From Palsa-883 sp963826975 (GTDB taxonomy: Bacteria; Pseudomonadota; Alphaproteobacteria; Acetobacterales; Acetobacteraceae), in NCBI GenBank assembly GCA_963826975.1, contig CAWGZJ010000019.1, positions 215,474-279,473 on the forward strand: DNA of 64,000 nucleotides, written 5' to 3'. The notes beneath the pieces are model-generated. The model ran no database searches. It was not told the origin of the DNA and was given only the letters and a program-made list of their open reading frames with translations. The translations under genes and the position numbers were made by a program. Shown here piece after piece: positions 7,276-17,300 of the stretch; position 1 is the first letter of the stretch, and each line of letters opens with the position of its first letter.

Positions 7276-7490
7276 GTTAAAGCCCTACCCGAATCAGTAT
7301 AGCACACGCGCTGCCGCCTTCCTGCATGGCTTGCAGCCGGTCGCGCACATGGATGTGCAGGATAGTCGCGCCGGCGTTGAAGCAGTCGACCGCTATCTGG
7401 GTTGGTTCTTCCCAGGTCACGGGAAGCCGCCGTTCGGGCGTGCAATCCACCCCAGTTGCAGGATCGTCCGCAAAGCGTCGAATACGGCGG
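7276..7490 (-). pseudogene. Fragment of a BKACE (DUF849) family gene
   Basis: The minus-strand frame ending in TAA at 7276-7278 contains PVTWEEPTQIAVDCFNAGAT followed by ILHIHVRD. This matches the N-terminal strand of beta-keto acid cleavage enzymes (DUF849), where a metal-binding HxH lies in the HIHVRD motif. Similarity ends right after HVRD, and upstream there is no clean start. It is a short relic, truncated on both sides, just upstream of the MNT gene. Confidence 0.45.
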
Positions 7491-7706
7491 TTCAGGCCAA
7501 AGCGATCCGGCCGCCCCTGCCTTGTGTCGGCTGGCGACGTTCAAACTGGCCTACCACCCGGCCGCCGGTTGCCCGCCTTACCGGCACGCCGGTGAAAGTT
7601 ATCTGGCCTTTGTCTATCCGTTAGTGTAGATGACGATCCCAGTCAAGCATTTTAGCCCAGGCGTTCCCGAGTATGACCCTGCCCACCAACGGGCATCACC
7701 GCCGAT

Positions 7707-8110
7707 GTGATCCGCGAGTCCATGCCGCCGTATCACCTGGACACCGATCTGCCGGCGGCGATGTTCGCCGCTGTGCCCCTGCCGCCGCCCGACGCCCCAA
7801 TGGCCTGGCGGCAGCAGCGCGCCACCCGGCTGGTGCGTAAGGTCGCCGGGATGATGCCGGCCGACGCGCCGCAGGCGAGGATCGCCGCCGAGATCGTCAT
7901 CGTGCGCGAGGCGATCGAGCACACCCTCGCCTGGGCGAACGCGCCGGGGCCGGCGGTGGAGCAGGTCTGCCGGCTGCGCCGGACCGCGGCCGCGCTGCTG
8001 GCCTCGGCCGCGACGCTGGAGCGCTGCTTGGTGCGCCACCAGCAGAAGCCGGTGCCGTTTTTTTCGGCGTCGTGCGGGCAGACCGGATCGATAGTGCCGC
8101 GATTGCCGCG
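7707..8110 (+). CDS. Conserved-looking ~120-residue protein lacking its own stop
   Basis: From GTG 7707 or ATG 7722 the frame reads MPPYHLDTDLPAAMF, ARLVRK-like helices and EQVCRLRRTAAALLASAATL, ending around HQQKPVPFF. It is an Ala/Arg-rich helical protein of a kind I recall from Acetobacteraceae genomes but cannot name. There is no stop codon: the frame continues through the 129-bp repeats and into the binding-protein gene at 9771, down to 11054. A 1115-residue fusion is formally possible but unlikely, because the binding protein has its own ribosome-binding site and signal peptide. The end given here is where the protein-like character fades. Confidence 0.4.
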
Positions 8111-8134
8111 GGCCGGAGTGGCCCGGGGGCGCCA

Positions 8135-9695
8135 GGGGCCGGCGGCGAGGTGCCGTGCAGCGAGTAGTGCCCGTCGGTCGCCTGGCTGGGACGAAGGCGG
8201 CGAATTCGAGAACCTGCGCATCAACCTCGTGAACCGTGAGAACGGCGTGCTGCCGATGAAGGTGCGGCTGGCGGCCAGGTGCCATGCGGCGCGTTGTGGT
8301 CGCCCATCGCCTGGCCGGGACGACGGCGGCGAATTCGAGATGCTGCGCGTCAACCCCGTGAACCGTGAGAACCGCATGGTGCAGCCGAAGGTGCGGCTGG
8401 CGGCGAGGTACCATGAGGCACGCTGTGGCCGGCGGGCGCCTGACCGGGACGAAGGTGGCGAATTCGAGATGCTGCACATCGACCCTATGAACCGTGAGAA
8501 CGGCGTGCTCCCGGCGAAAGGACGGCTGGCGGCCAGGTGCCGCGCGGCGCGTTGTGGCCGGCGATCGCCTGGCCGGGACGGAGGTGGCGAATTCGAGATG
8601 CTGCACATCAACCCTGTGAACCGTGAGAACGGCGTGCTCCCGGCGCAGGTGCGGCTGGCCGCTGGGTGCCGTGCGGCGCGTGGGGGCCGGCGGTCGCCTG
8701 GCCGGGAAGGAGGTGGCGAATTCGAGACGCTACACATCAACCCTATGAACCATGAGAACGGCGGGCTCCCGGCGAAAGGACCGCTGGCGGCCCGGTGCGG
8801 CACGGCGCGTGGTGACCGCCTGTCACCTGACCGGGACGAGGGCGACGAATTCAAGACGGTCCACATCGACCCTATGAACCGTGAGAACCGCGTGCTCCCG
8901 GCGAAAGGACGGTTGGCGGCCAGGTACCGTGCGGCGCGTTGTGCCAGGCGGTCGCCTGGCCGGGACGGAGGTGGCGAATTCGAGACGCTACACATCAACC
9001 CCATGAACAGTGAGGAAGGTGCGCACCGGGTGCCGGCGCTACTGGCGGGCCGGGACGCCGCCGCGACGGGAGAGCGGCGCCTGCCCGGCGGGGGTGGGGA
9101 CGGCGGTTCTGAAAATCCCGGTGTCAATCCCATGAACCGTGAGAAACGGAGGTCGACGTCGGCGTTCGGCACCGCAGGTGTCTTGCGCGCCGACCCCTCC
9201 CCCCAACCCCCTCCCTCAAGGGGAGGGGGAGTATTGTTACTTTGCAACCCGCGACACAATCCCATGAACCGTGAGAACGGCGGGCTCCCGGCGAAAGGAC
9301 CGCTGGCGGCCAGGTGCCATGCGGCGTGCGGGGACCGGCGGTCACCTGACTGGGACGAGGGCGGCGAATCCGAGACGGTCCACATCGACCCTATGAACCG
9401 TGAGAACCGCGTGCTCCCGGCGAAGGGACGGCTGGTGGTCAGGTGCCATGCGGCGCGCGGGGACCGGCGGTCACCTGACCGGGACGCGGGCGGCGAATCC
9501 GAGACGGTCCACATCGACCCTATGAACCGTGAGAACCGCGTGCTCCCGGCCAAAGGACGGCTGGCGGTCAGGTGCCACGCGGCCCGTTATGGCCGGTGGC
9601 CGTCTGGCCGGGGCGAGGGCGGCGAATTCGAGATGCTGCACATCAACCCTATGAACCGTGAGAACAGGAGGCTCCCGGCGAAGGTGCGGCTGGAG
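8135..9695 (+). repeat. 129-bp tandem repeat array, 12 units
   Basis: A core gaaccgtgagaac recurs with its preceding ATG/GTG at 8229, 8358, 8487, 8616, 8745, 8874, 9003, 9132, 9264, 9393, 9522 and 9651. The step is exactly 129 bp every time except one of 132. Most units also carry a gaattc or gaatcc about 27 bp before the core and a gatcgcctggcc-type semi-palindrome. Because 129 and 132 are multiples of three, all frames stay open; the plus frame gives a 43-residue repeat centred on NPMNREN. The unit between 9132 and 9264 is very diverged and contains part of a mobile palindrome (9190-9230). Confidence 0.9.
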
Positions 9696-9770
9696 GATCG
9701 CGTCGGCGGCTCCTATCCGGCATTCGACCGGCAAGTTACACTCCCGCGATTCGTCCGGGAGAAAACAAAA

Positions 9771-11054
9771 ATGCGACCAAGCGTCGCCCGCCGCCTGTCG
9801 CGCCAACTCTCGCGCACCCTGCTGCTGGTTGTCGCGTTCGCCATGGCGCTCGGCGTTCCCCGGCACCCGGTCACCGCGGCCGAGCCCATCACCATCGGCT
9901 TCGCCGAGGCGCTCACCGGCAACCTTGCCGTGGTCGGCAAATCCGGCCTGCTGGCCCAGCAGCTCTGGGCCGAGGATGTCAACGCCAAAGGCGGCCTGCT
10001 CGGTCGGCAGGTCAAGCTGATCTATTACGACAACCAGTCAAATCCGGCCAACGTCCCGGGCATCTACACCAAGCTGCTGGACGTCGATCACGTCGATCTG
10101 GTGGTCTCGCCTTACGCCACCAACATGACCGCGCCGGCGATGCCGGTCGCCATGGCGCACGGCAAGCTGTTCATCAGCGTGTTCTGCCTCGCGGTGAACC
10201 ACGAGTTCCACTATCCACGCTACTTCTCCATGCTGCCCACCGGGCCGGATCCGATGCACGCCTTCTCGCAAGGCTATTTCGATCTGGCAATGTCGGAGAC
10301 GCCGAAGCCACGCACCATTGCGATTGTCGCGGCCGATGCCGAGTTCTCGCGCAATGCCTCGAGCGGCGCGCGCGACAACGCCAAGGCCGCCGGGCTGCGC
10401 ATCGTCTATGACGGCACCTATCCGCCCACCACCGCCGACTACACGCCGATCGTGCGCGCCGTCCGCGCCAGCAATCCCGACATCGTCTACGTCGCATCAT
10501 ATCCCGCCGACACCGCCGGCATCCTGCGCGCGGTGCACGAGGTCGGCCTCAGCGCGCGGCTGTTCGGCGGCAATCTGGTCGGCCTGCAGACCACGGCGCT
10601 GAAAACCCAGCTCGGACCGCTGCTCGACGGCGTGGTGGTGAACGAGAACTGGCTGCCGTCCCCGGCGTTGCGGTTTCCCGGTGTGATGGACTTCCTCGCG
10701 CGCTACCAGGCCAAGGCGCCGGCCGAGGGGGTTGACCCGCTAGGCTGGTTCCTGCCGCCCTGGACCTACGCCAGGCTGCAGGTGCTGCAGCAGGCGGTCA
10801 CCGCGACCGGCAGCCTCGATGACGCCAGGCTCGCCGACTACATCCACGCGAACAGCTTCAAGACCATCGTCGGCGAGATCGCGTTCGGCAACGAAGGAGA
10901 ATGGACCGCGGCGCGCATCATCTGGACACAGTTCCGCGGCATCCAGGGCCATGACATCGCCCAGTTCAAGGATCCGGCGACCGAGATCGTTCTGCTGCCG
11001 ACTGCCTACAAATCAGGTGACCTTATCTACCCCTACGAAAGTGCCACGCCGTGA
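9771..11054 (+). CDS. Branched-chain amino acid-type ABC transporter substrate-binding protein
   Basis: 427 residues from ATG 9771, chosen because a gggaga ribosome-binding site precedes it and a signal peptide starts there (LSRTLLLVVAFAMALG, cleavage near VTAAEP). The mature part follows the LivJ/Peripla_BP_6 pattern: ITIGFAEALTGNLAVVGKSG, then the helix with NAKGGLLGRQVKLIYYDNQS, VDLVVSPYATNMTAPAMPVA, and the second lobe with DGTYPPTTADYTPIVRAVRA. It acts in the periplasm to deliver an acidic or aromatic-type ligand to an ABC importer, but no permease or ATPase genes of the LIV type adjoin it. Its TGA overlaps a GTG of the following amidohydrolase, so the two are probably co-expressed and may handle the same compound. 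Confidence 0.85.
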   Translation: MRPSVARRLSRQLSRTLLLVVAFAMALGVPRHPVTAAEPITIGFAEALTGNLAVVGKSGLLAQQLWAEDVNAKGGLLGRQVKLIYYDNQSNPANVPGIYTKLLDVDHVDLVVSPYATNMTAPAMPVAMAHGKLFISVFCLAVNHEFHYPRYFSMLPTGPDPMHAFSQGYFDLAMSETPKPRTIAIVAADAEFSRNASSGARDNAKAAGLRIVYDGTYPPTTADYTPIVRAVRASNPDIVYVASYPADTAGILRAVHEVGLSARLFGGNLVGLQTTALKTQLGPLLDGVVVNENWLPSPALRFPGVMDFLARYQAKAPAEGVDPLGWFLPPWTYARLQVLQQAVTATGSLDDARLADYIHANSFKTIVGEIAFGNEGEWTAARIIWTQFRGIQGHDIAQFKDPATEIVLLPTAYKSGDLIYPYESATP

Positions 11055-11098
11055 TACGCTGTTTCTGCTGTGAGCCCACCTCTACACTTCGGCCGGAC

Positions 11099-12136
11099 AT
11101 GTCTCGGCCGGGCGTGCCGCGGTCGATCCGCCGGCGCGGGTTCATTGCCGGTGCGACCGCACTTGCGGCCACCGGTCTTGCCACACCCGTACACGCACAA
11201 CCTAACCCGCGCTGCATCGATGTGCATCACCATCTCGTGGCTCCGACATGGTTGGACGCACTCAAATCCGCCAGGCTCGACACGCCGCCCATGCGAGACT
11301 GGACGCCGCAACATTCGATCGATGACATGGACCAGGCCGGCGTGGCCACCGCCATCCTGTCGCCGACCACACCCCAGGTGAGCTTCCTGCCGCGCGATCT
11401 CGCGGTTCGTATCACGCGCGAATCGAACGACTACGCCAAGCGCCTGATGATCGACCATCCCGGGCGCTTCGGCATGTTCGCCATGCTGCCGATGCCGCAC
11501 GTCGATGAAAGCCTGAAGGAGATCGAATACGCACTGGATGTGCTCAAGGCCAACGGCATCGGCATGATGAGCAGCTACGGCAACAAATGGCTCGGTTATC
11601 CGGAGTTTGCGCCGGTGTTCGACGAACTCAACCGGCGCAAGGCAACCGTCTACACCCACCCCACCGGGGCCAATTGCTGCGTCAACCTCGTGCGGGACGT
11701 GCCGGCACAAACGGTCGAATACGGCGCCGACACCACGCGCACCATCGCCAGCCTGATCTTCAGCGGCGCCTCGCAACGCTACAAGGATATCAATTTCGTT
11801 TTCTCGCACGGCGGCGGTGTGCTGACCGCGGTGGCGGAGCGCTTCGAGATCCAGATGGTCAACACACCGCCTTACAAGGGCAAATTCACCCGCGAGATCG
11901 TCGACCACGAACTGCGCCGCTTCTATTACGACACCGCCCAGATCGCCAACGCGGTAACGCTCGACGCCCTGGCCAAACTGGTGCCCACCTCACAGATCGT
12001 CTTCGGCACCGACTATCCCTACCGCACCGCCGCCGAACACGTTGCCGGCCTCGGCAAGGCGTTCCACGGCTCGACGCTGGGCGCGATCGAGCGCGACAAC
12101 GCGCTGCGCATCCTGCCCGACCTCACGACGGCGTGA
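11099..12136 (+). CDS. Tat-exported amidohydrolase (ACMSD-like, amidohydrolase_2)
   Basis: 345 residues from ATG 11099; an in-frame GTG at 11051 overlapping the upstream stop is an alternative. The N-terminus is a twin-arginine signal (SIRRRGFIAGATALAA, then VHAQP), so the enzyme is exported folded. Metal-binding motifs of the ACMSD-type TIM barrel are present: CIDVHHHLVAP near the start, the His of VYTHPTGANCC, FVFSHGGGVLTAVAERF and the Asp of IVFGTDYPYR. The family decarboxylates or hydrolyses small cyclic or aromatic acids using one divalent metal; the substrate here is not known. Coupling to a periplasmic binding protein suggests a role in capturing or processing an aromatic-type acid. 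Confidence 0.8.
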   Translation: MSRPGVPRSIRRRGFIAGATALAATGLATPVHAQPNPRCIDVHHHLVAPTWLDALKSARLDTPPMRDWTPQHSIDDMDQAGVATAILSPTTPQVSFLPRDLAVRITRESNDYAKRLMIDHPGRFGMFAMLPMPHVDESLKEIEYALDVLKANGIGMMSSYGNKWLGYPEFAPVFDELNRRKATVYTHPTGANCCVNLVRDVPAQTVEYGADTTRTIASLIFSGASQRYKDINFVFSHGGGVLTAVAERFEIQMVNTPPYKGKFTREIVDHELRRFYYDTAQIANAVTLDALAKLVPTSQIVFGTDYPYRTAAEHVAGLGKAFHGSTLGAIERDNALRILPDLTTA

Positions 12137-12157
12137 TGCACGAATCGGTCAGGACCC

Positions 12158-12207
12158 TTGACTTATCACCCTTGGGCGATCTTATGCTGCGGCGCAGCAA
12201 TTGCTGC
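12158..12207 (+). promoter_or_regulatory. Promoter and palindrome upstream of the DUF1127 gene
   Basis: A sigma-70-like pair TTGACT (12158-12163) and TTATGC (12182-12187) is separated by 18 bp. Immediately downstream is the perfect 14-bp palindrome gcagcaattgctgc (12194-12207), which overlaps a second hairpin arm gctgcggcgcagc. The palindrome lies at the expected transcript start or in the 5' leader, so it could be an operator or a leader hairpin. Confidence 0.5.
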
Positions 12208-12228
12208 ACTGCACAAGGAGGCGCCGTC

Positions 12229-12456
12229 ATGGCCACCGTCATCCAATCTCGCGCCGCATCAGGCGTCGCCCAGCACAATCCGGCCGCCATTCTGCGGCGG
12301 GCCGTCAACCGCGCCGTCGCCTATTGGCAGGCACGGCGTCGCCGCTCCCGCGAACTCAACGAGTTGTTCGCTTTCGATGAACGCGAACTGCGTGACCTTG
12401 GCCTGAGCCGCTCCGACTTCATCACCATCGAAAACGGGACCTACCGCCGCGACTAG
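12229..12456 (+). CDS. DUF1127 (YjiS-like) small protein
   Basis: 75 residues from ATG 12229, with the ribosome-binding site aaggagg (12215-12221) seven bases upstream. The C-terminal DUF1127 motif is clear: ARRRRSRELNELFAFDEREL followed by RDLGLSRSDF. Alphaproteobacterial DUF1127 proteins are small, Arg-rich and usually stress- or growth-phase-controlled; some bind RNA and affect phosphate, carbon or RNA turnover. It has its own promoter and ends at a shared bidirectional terminator, so it is a single-gene unit. Confidence 0.85.
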   Translation: MATVIQSRAASGVAQHNPAAILRRAVNRAVAYWQARRRRSRELNELFAFDERELRDLGLSRSDFITIENGTYRRD

Positions 12457-12482
12457 CGGCGCTTTGCCCCGGACCCCACCAC

Positions 12483-12520
12483 AGGGCGCTGCCCCTTGGC
12501 GCGTTTAAGGGCAGCGCCCT
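12483..12520. terminator. Bidirectional terminator hairpin
   Basis: A perfect 12-bp stem, agggcgctgccc and gggcagcgccct, with a 14-base loop. It lies between the converging DUF1127 gene (ends 12456) and the hydroxylase gene (ends 12530), so it can serve both strands. Confidence 0.75.
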
Positions 12521-12529
12521 GACCTTCCT

Positions 12530-13984
12530 TCAGGCCTCCTCGCCGAGGAAGCGCTCGAGCAGGCGCAACGCCCGGGTGCGGTCGGCGCGCTGCTGCGCGT
12601 GCAGCAGGTTGCGCGCCGCCGAACCCATGTAGAACCGTTCGTATTGTTCGTTACGGCTGGCGAGTGCCGTACCGACGAAATCCCACGCCAGGCGGAATAC
12701 GCGGGCGCGGCGCGTGGCGTCGATGCCCGCAGCGCCGTGCAGATAGCGATCGAGCAACGGCCGCAGATCAGGATTGGCGAGTTGCGCGGTGGTGGGGGTA
12801 GTCAGGTGGTTGTGGGCGCCGAGCTCGCGGATGATTTCGTTTACCCTGGGGAACCAGCGGGGCAGGCTGGTGCGCAGCGCGATCAGCGGGCGGATGTCGC
12901 AGCACCACAGGCCGTTGCCATAGTCGTATGAGTTGGCCTCGGCGGCGCGCAGTGCCGCGCGCGCCAGCTCGGCGAACGTCCAGATCTCACCCAGCATCCG
13001 CTGCGCTTCGACCTGCGCGCCGCCGATTGTTTCGGTCATGAGGGTCGCCAGCGCCCAGGCGAAATGCAGCTTCACCTCGGCCCGCACCAGGGGGTGCTGC
13101 ATCATGTTGGGCCACCAGCTCGTGCGGACGACGTTGTTGTACAGCTCTACGTCGCCGTCGACGAACACACGGTCGCGCGGCACCTCCACGTCGTCGAAGA
13201 TCACAAAAGCGTCCTGCTCGTCGAAGCGGCTGGACAGCGGGTGGTCAATCCGGCTGGTGCCCAACGAGACGCTGTCGCGGCACAGGAACTTCAGCCCCGG
13301 CGTGGCCATCGGGATGCAGAAACACAGCGCGTGCGCGGGGGCGGCGTCGGGCATTGGCGCGGCGGGGTAGATCGCGATCTCGTCGGCGAACGGCGCCAGC
13401 GTTGCCAACACGCGCGAGCCGCGCACCAGAATGCCGTGCGAGGTGTTCTCGACCTTGTGCATCTGCACCGGATCAAGCCCCGACGGCACCGGCCCACGCG
13501 TGCGGTCCACGGTCGAGTGAACGATCGCGTGGGTCAGCGACAAATCCGCCCGGGCAATGTATTTCTGATAGCGCACCAGGTTGTCCGCGCCCTGCTCGTT
13601 GCCGTTGGCTGCCCATTCGTCATGACGCCCGGCGAACCCCGCATAGGTGACGTTCACGTAGTCGGGTGTTCGCCCCATCAGACCCATGGAGAATTCGGCG
13701 GTGCGCTCCAGGCTCGCATGCCGCCGATCCAGGTCGGCGCGCGAGTGCGGTATCATATGACTGACATTGATCGCCTCGCCGGTTTCCGGGTCCGGCATCA
13801 GGCAGACATCCGCGGCCTCGTGCTGCAGGTCGAACACCGCGGCCAGCGCATGCGCCGCGCCGGACAGCGCTGGGTGCGAGACCGGATCATCGATCCGCTC
13901 GTCGCCCAGCCAGAGTTCTCGGGAATCCTTCAGTCCGCGCAGGAACTCTGCGCCGGTGCGTGCCGCCACTCGATATTCCTTCAC
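12530..13984 (-). CDS. 4-hydroxyphenylacetate 3-hydroxylase family protein (HpaB-like oxygenase)
   Basis: 484 residues from GTG 13984 (KEYRVAARTGAEFLRGLKDS is the usual HpaB opening). Family landmarks are NVSHMIPHSRADLDRRHASL, the central VNVTYAGFAGRHDEWA, the flavin-binding region KVENTSHGILVRGSRVLAT and DAFVIFDDVEVPRDRVF. HpaB proteins hydroxylate phenols with FADH2 supplied by a separate reductase; no reductase (HpaC) is nearby. The start overlaps the TGA of a torn permease gene (GTGA), so this gene was once the last cistron of an ABC transporter operon. A longer frame running to 14101 is only the antisense of that remnant. Confidence 0.8.
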   Translation of the reverse strand: MKEYRVAARTGAEFLRGLKDSRELWLGDERIDDPVSHPALSGAAHALAAVFDLQHEAADVCLMPDPETGEAINVSHMIPHSRADLDRRHASLERTAEFSMGLMGRTPDYVNVTYAGFAGRHDEWAANGNEQGADNLVRYQKYIARADLSLTHAIVHSTVDRTRGPVPSGLDPVQMHKVENTSHGILVRGSRVLATLAPFADEIAIYPAAPMPDAAPAHALCFCIPMATPGLKFLCRDSVSLGTSRIDHPLSSRFDEQDAFVIFDDVEVPRDRVFVDGDVELYNNVVRTSWWPNMMQHPLVRAEVKLHFAWALATLMTETIGGAQVEAQRMLGEIWTFAELARAALRAAEANSYDYGNGLWCCDIRPLIALRTSLPRWFPRVNEIIRELGAHNHLTTPTTAQLANPDLRPLLDRYLHGAAGIDATRRARVFRLAWDFVGTALASRNEQYERFYMGSAARNLLHAQQRADRTRALRLLERFLGEEA

Positions 13985-14105
13985 CGCCCCTGCTCTTTGA
14001 CCGCGTCGGTCATCGAGGAAACGTAGTATTTCACGAAGCAGGAATAGATCAACGCCGCCCGCGCCCAACCCGGCAGCGACGCCGCCATCAGCGCGTTCCA
14101 CCGGC
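13982..14105 (-). pseudogene. 3' remnant of a carbohydrate ABC permease
   Basis: About 40 codons read WNALMAASLPGWARAALIYS, then CFVKYYVSSMTDAVKE and a stop at 13982-13984. They are clearly homologous to the C-terminus of the intact permease at 18640 (ALIYSFFVEYYVSSMTGAVKE). DNA similarity extends past the stop into the flank (gccgccactcg at both loci). Everything upstream of about 14105 is missing. Confidence 0.75.
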
Positions 14106-14318
14106 CGACATCTCAGGCGCGAGAATGTTCACCGCCCCGTGATGGTCTCGACGACGCGCTTCGATAGTCGCGCCTTCGGTTCGACGCCTTTCACGTGAAT
14201 TGTTTCCATCTGATTATCGTTGTGAGACCACGCGGACGTGTCGCGCGTGGCAATCCCGCGATCGATATGTGGGGCGCGTCGGCCACACGGTGGCCAACCG
14301 GAAGGGGACACGCGCGAA
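14106..14318. other. Intergenic: breakpoint and leader of the repeat-protein gene
   Basis: This contains the breakpoint of the torn permease and the leader of the large repeat gene. An open frame from GTG 14238 runs into the gene but lacks a good ribosome-binding site. No convincing promoter was seen. Confidence 0.4.
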
Positions 14319-17300
14319 ATGACAAAGGTCATAGGCCAGCACATCCTGGCACAGGCACCAACGGGCAGCAGCGCACCGGATAGCATCACGATCGGCGGCG
14401 GCTCGATCTGGGTCGAGTATGGCAACGGCGCGGACAGCACCGGCGCCAGCGGCGACAGCACCATTGTCGAATACAGCATGCTCGGCCAGGTCGAGCACAC
14501 CTACACCCTCACCGGCCTTGCCGACGGCCTGAAATACGATCCGGTCACCGGCAATGTCTGGGCGCTGCTCAACAACGACGGCAACGCCACGCTGCGCTTC
14601 ATCAACCCCACCACCGGTGAGGTCAGCGGCACCCTGAAATATGGCTCGGGCTATGTCTACGGGCCGACCTCGTCGCGCGGTTTCGACGACGTGGTGTTCG
14701 ACGGCAGCCGCGTGTTCATGAGCGAAACAAACCCGGCCAACCCCGGCGATCCGGTGATCGTGCAACTGCTGAACGGCGAGGCGCCGATCGGCACGCTGGA
14801 GACGCAGGGCATCCTGAGCCTGGGCGACACCGGCACCAACCTGGTGACCGGGCAGACCAACCAGACGCTGCCGATGACCGACCCGGACAGCCTCAAGCTG
14901 CTGCCCAACGGAGACCTGCTGCTGACCGGCGAGGCAGACGGCGCCTACATCTTCGTGAAGGACCCAGGAACCACCCAGCAGACCGAATCGTTCGTGCAGA
15001 TGCCGGCGGGCTTCGTCGGTGACGACGCGATCATGCCGAACGCCACGGCGGGGGCGTTCTACATCTCCAACCAGGGCGGCAATGACATCATTCGCGTCTC
15101 GGTCACCGGGCTGAACACCAACGATCTGTATGCCGACATCGCCAGCAAGAACGAGTTGGTGCAGATCGATCCGACCACCGGCAAGATCACGCCCATCGTC
15201 ACCGGGCTGTCCAACCCGCACGGCCTGGCGTTCGTCGCCGCCGCGGCGTCGGCGGTCACGACGCCGGTCACGACACCGGTCACGACGAGCCGTCCGACGT
15301 CACCGAGTTCCACTCCGTCCACGCCTATTCCGATCGTTGAAGGCCAGCACATCCTGGCACAGGCACCAACGGGCAGCAGCGCACCGGACAGCATCACGAT
15401 CGGCGGCGGCTCGCTCTGGGTCGAGTATGGCAACGGCGCGGACAGCACCGGCGCCAGCGGCGACAGCACCATTGTCGAATACAGCATGCTCGGCCAGGTC
15501 GAGCACACCTACACCCTCACCGGCCTTGCCGACGGCCTGAAATACGATCCGGTCACCGGCAATGTCTGGGCGCTGCTCAACAACGACGGCAACGCCACGC
15601 TGCGCTTCATCAACCCCACCACCGGTGAGGTCAGCGGCACCCTGAAATATGGCTCGGGCTATGTCTACGGGCCGACCTCGTCGCGCGGTTTCGACGACGT
15701 GGTGTTCGACGGCAGCCGCGTGTTCATGAGCGAAACAAACCCGGCCAACCCCGGCGATCCGGTGATCGTGCAACTGCTGAACGGCGAGGCGCCGATCGGC
15801 ACGCTGGAGACGCAGGGCATCCTGAGCCTGGGCGACACCGGCACCAACCTGGTGACCGGGCAGACCAACCAGACGCTGCCGATGACCGACCCGGACAGCC
15901 TCAAGCTGCTGCCCAACGGGGAACTGCTGCTGACCGGCGAGGCAGACGGTGCCTACATCTTCGTGAAGGACCCCGGAACCACCCAGCAGACCAAATCGTT
16001 CGTGCAGATGCCGGCGGGCTTCGTCGGTGACGACGCGATCATGCCAAACGCCACGGCGGGGGCGTTCTACATCTCCAACCAGGGCGGCAATGACATCATT
16101 CGCGTCTCGGTCACCGGGCTGAACACCAACGATCTGTATGCCGACATCGCCAGCAAGAACGAGCTGGTGCAGATCGATCCGACCACCGGCAAGATCACGC
16201 CCATCGTCACCGGGCTGTCCAACCCGCACGGCCTGGCGTTCGTCGCCGCCGCGGCGTCGGCGGTCACGACGCCTGTCACGACAAGCCATCCGACCACACC
16301 GCCGTCGTCACCGAGTTCCACCCCGTCCACGCAATCCCCGATCGTCGAAGGCCAGCACATCCTGGCACAGGCACCAACGGGTAGCAGCGCACCGGACAGC
16401 ATCACGATCGGCGGCGGCTCGATCTGGGTCGAATACGGCAACGGCGCGGACAGCACCGGCGCCAGCGGCGACAGCACCATTGTCGAATACAGCATGCTCG
16501 GCCAGGTCGAGCACACCTACACCCTCACCGGCCTTGCCGACGGCCTGAAATACGATCCGGTCACCGGCAATGTCTGGGCGCTGCTCAACAACGATGGCAA
16601 CGCCACGCTGCGCTTCATCAACCCGACCACCGGTGAGGTCAGCGGCACACTGAAATATGGCTCGGGCTATGTCTACGGGCCGACCTCGTCGCGCGGCTTC
16701 GACGACGTGGTGTTCGACGGCAGCCGCGTGTTCATGAGCGAAACAAACCCGGCCAACCCCGGCGATCCGGTGATCGTGCAACTGCTGAACGGCGAGGCGC
16801 CGATCGGCACGCTGGAGACGCAGGGCATCCTGAGCCTGGGCGACACCGGCACCAACCTGGTGACCGGGCAGACCAACCAGACGCTGCCGATGACCGACCC
16901 GGACAGCCTCAAGCTGCTGCCCAACGGAGACCTGCTGCTGACCGGCGAGGCAGACGGCGCCTACATCTTCGTGAAGGACCCCGGAACCACCCAGCAGACC
17001 GAATCGTTCGTGCAGATGCCGGCGGGCTTCGTCGGTGACGACGCGATCATGCCAAACGCCACGGCGGGGACGTTCTACATCTCCAACCAGGGCGGCAACG
17101 ACATCATCCGTGTCTCGGTCACCGGGCTGAACACTAACGATCTGTACGCTAACATCGCCAGCAAGAACGAGTTGGTGCAGATCGATCCGACCACCGGCAA
17201 GATCACGCCCATCGTCACCGGGCTGTCCAACCCGCACGGCCTGGCGTTCGTCGCCGCCGCGGCGTCGGCGGTCACGACGCCTGTCACGACAAGCCATCCG

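Noticed and set aside
7733..9553. 606-codon minus-strand open frame over the 129-bp array
   Set aside because: It is kept open by the 129-bp periodicity; no start signals, and composition is low-complexity.
13985..14101. N-terminal extension of the HpaB-like protein to 14101
   Set aside because: The extension is an alternative frame of the permease remnant; the real start is the GTG at 13984 where family similarity begins.
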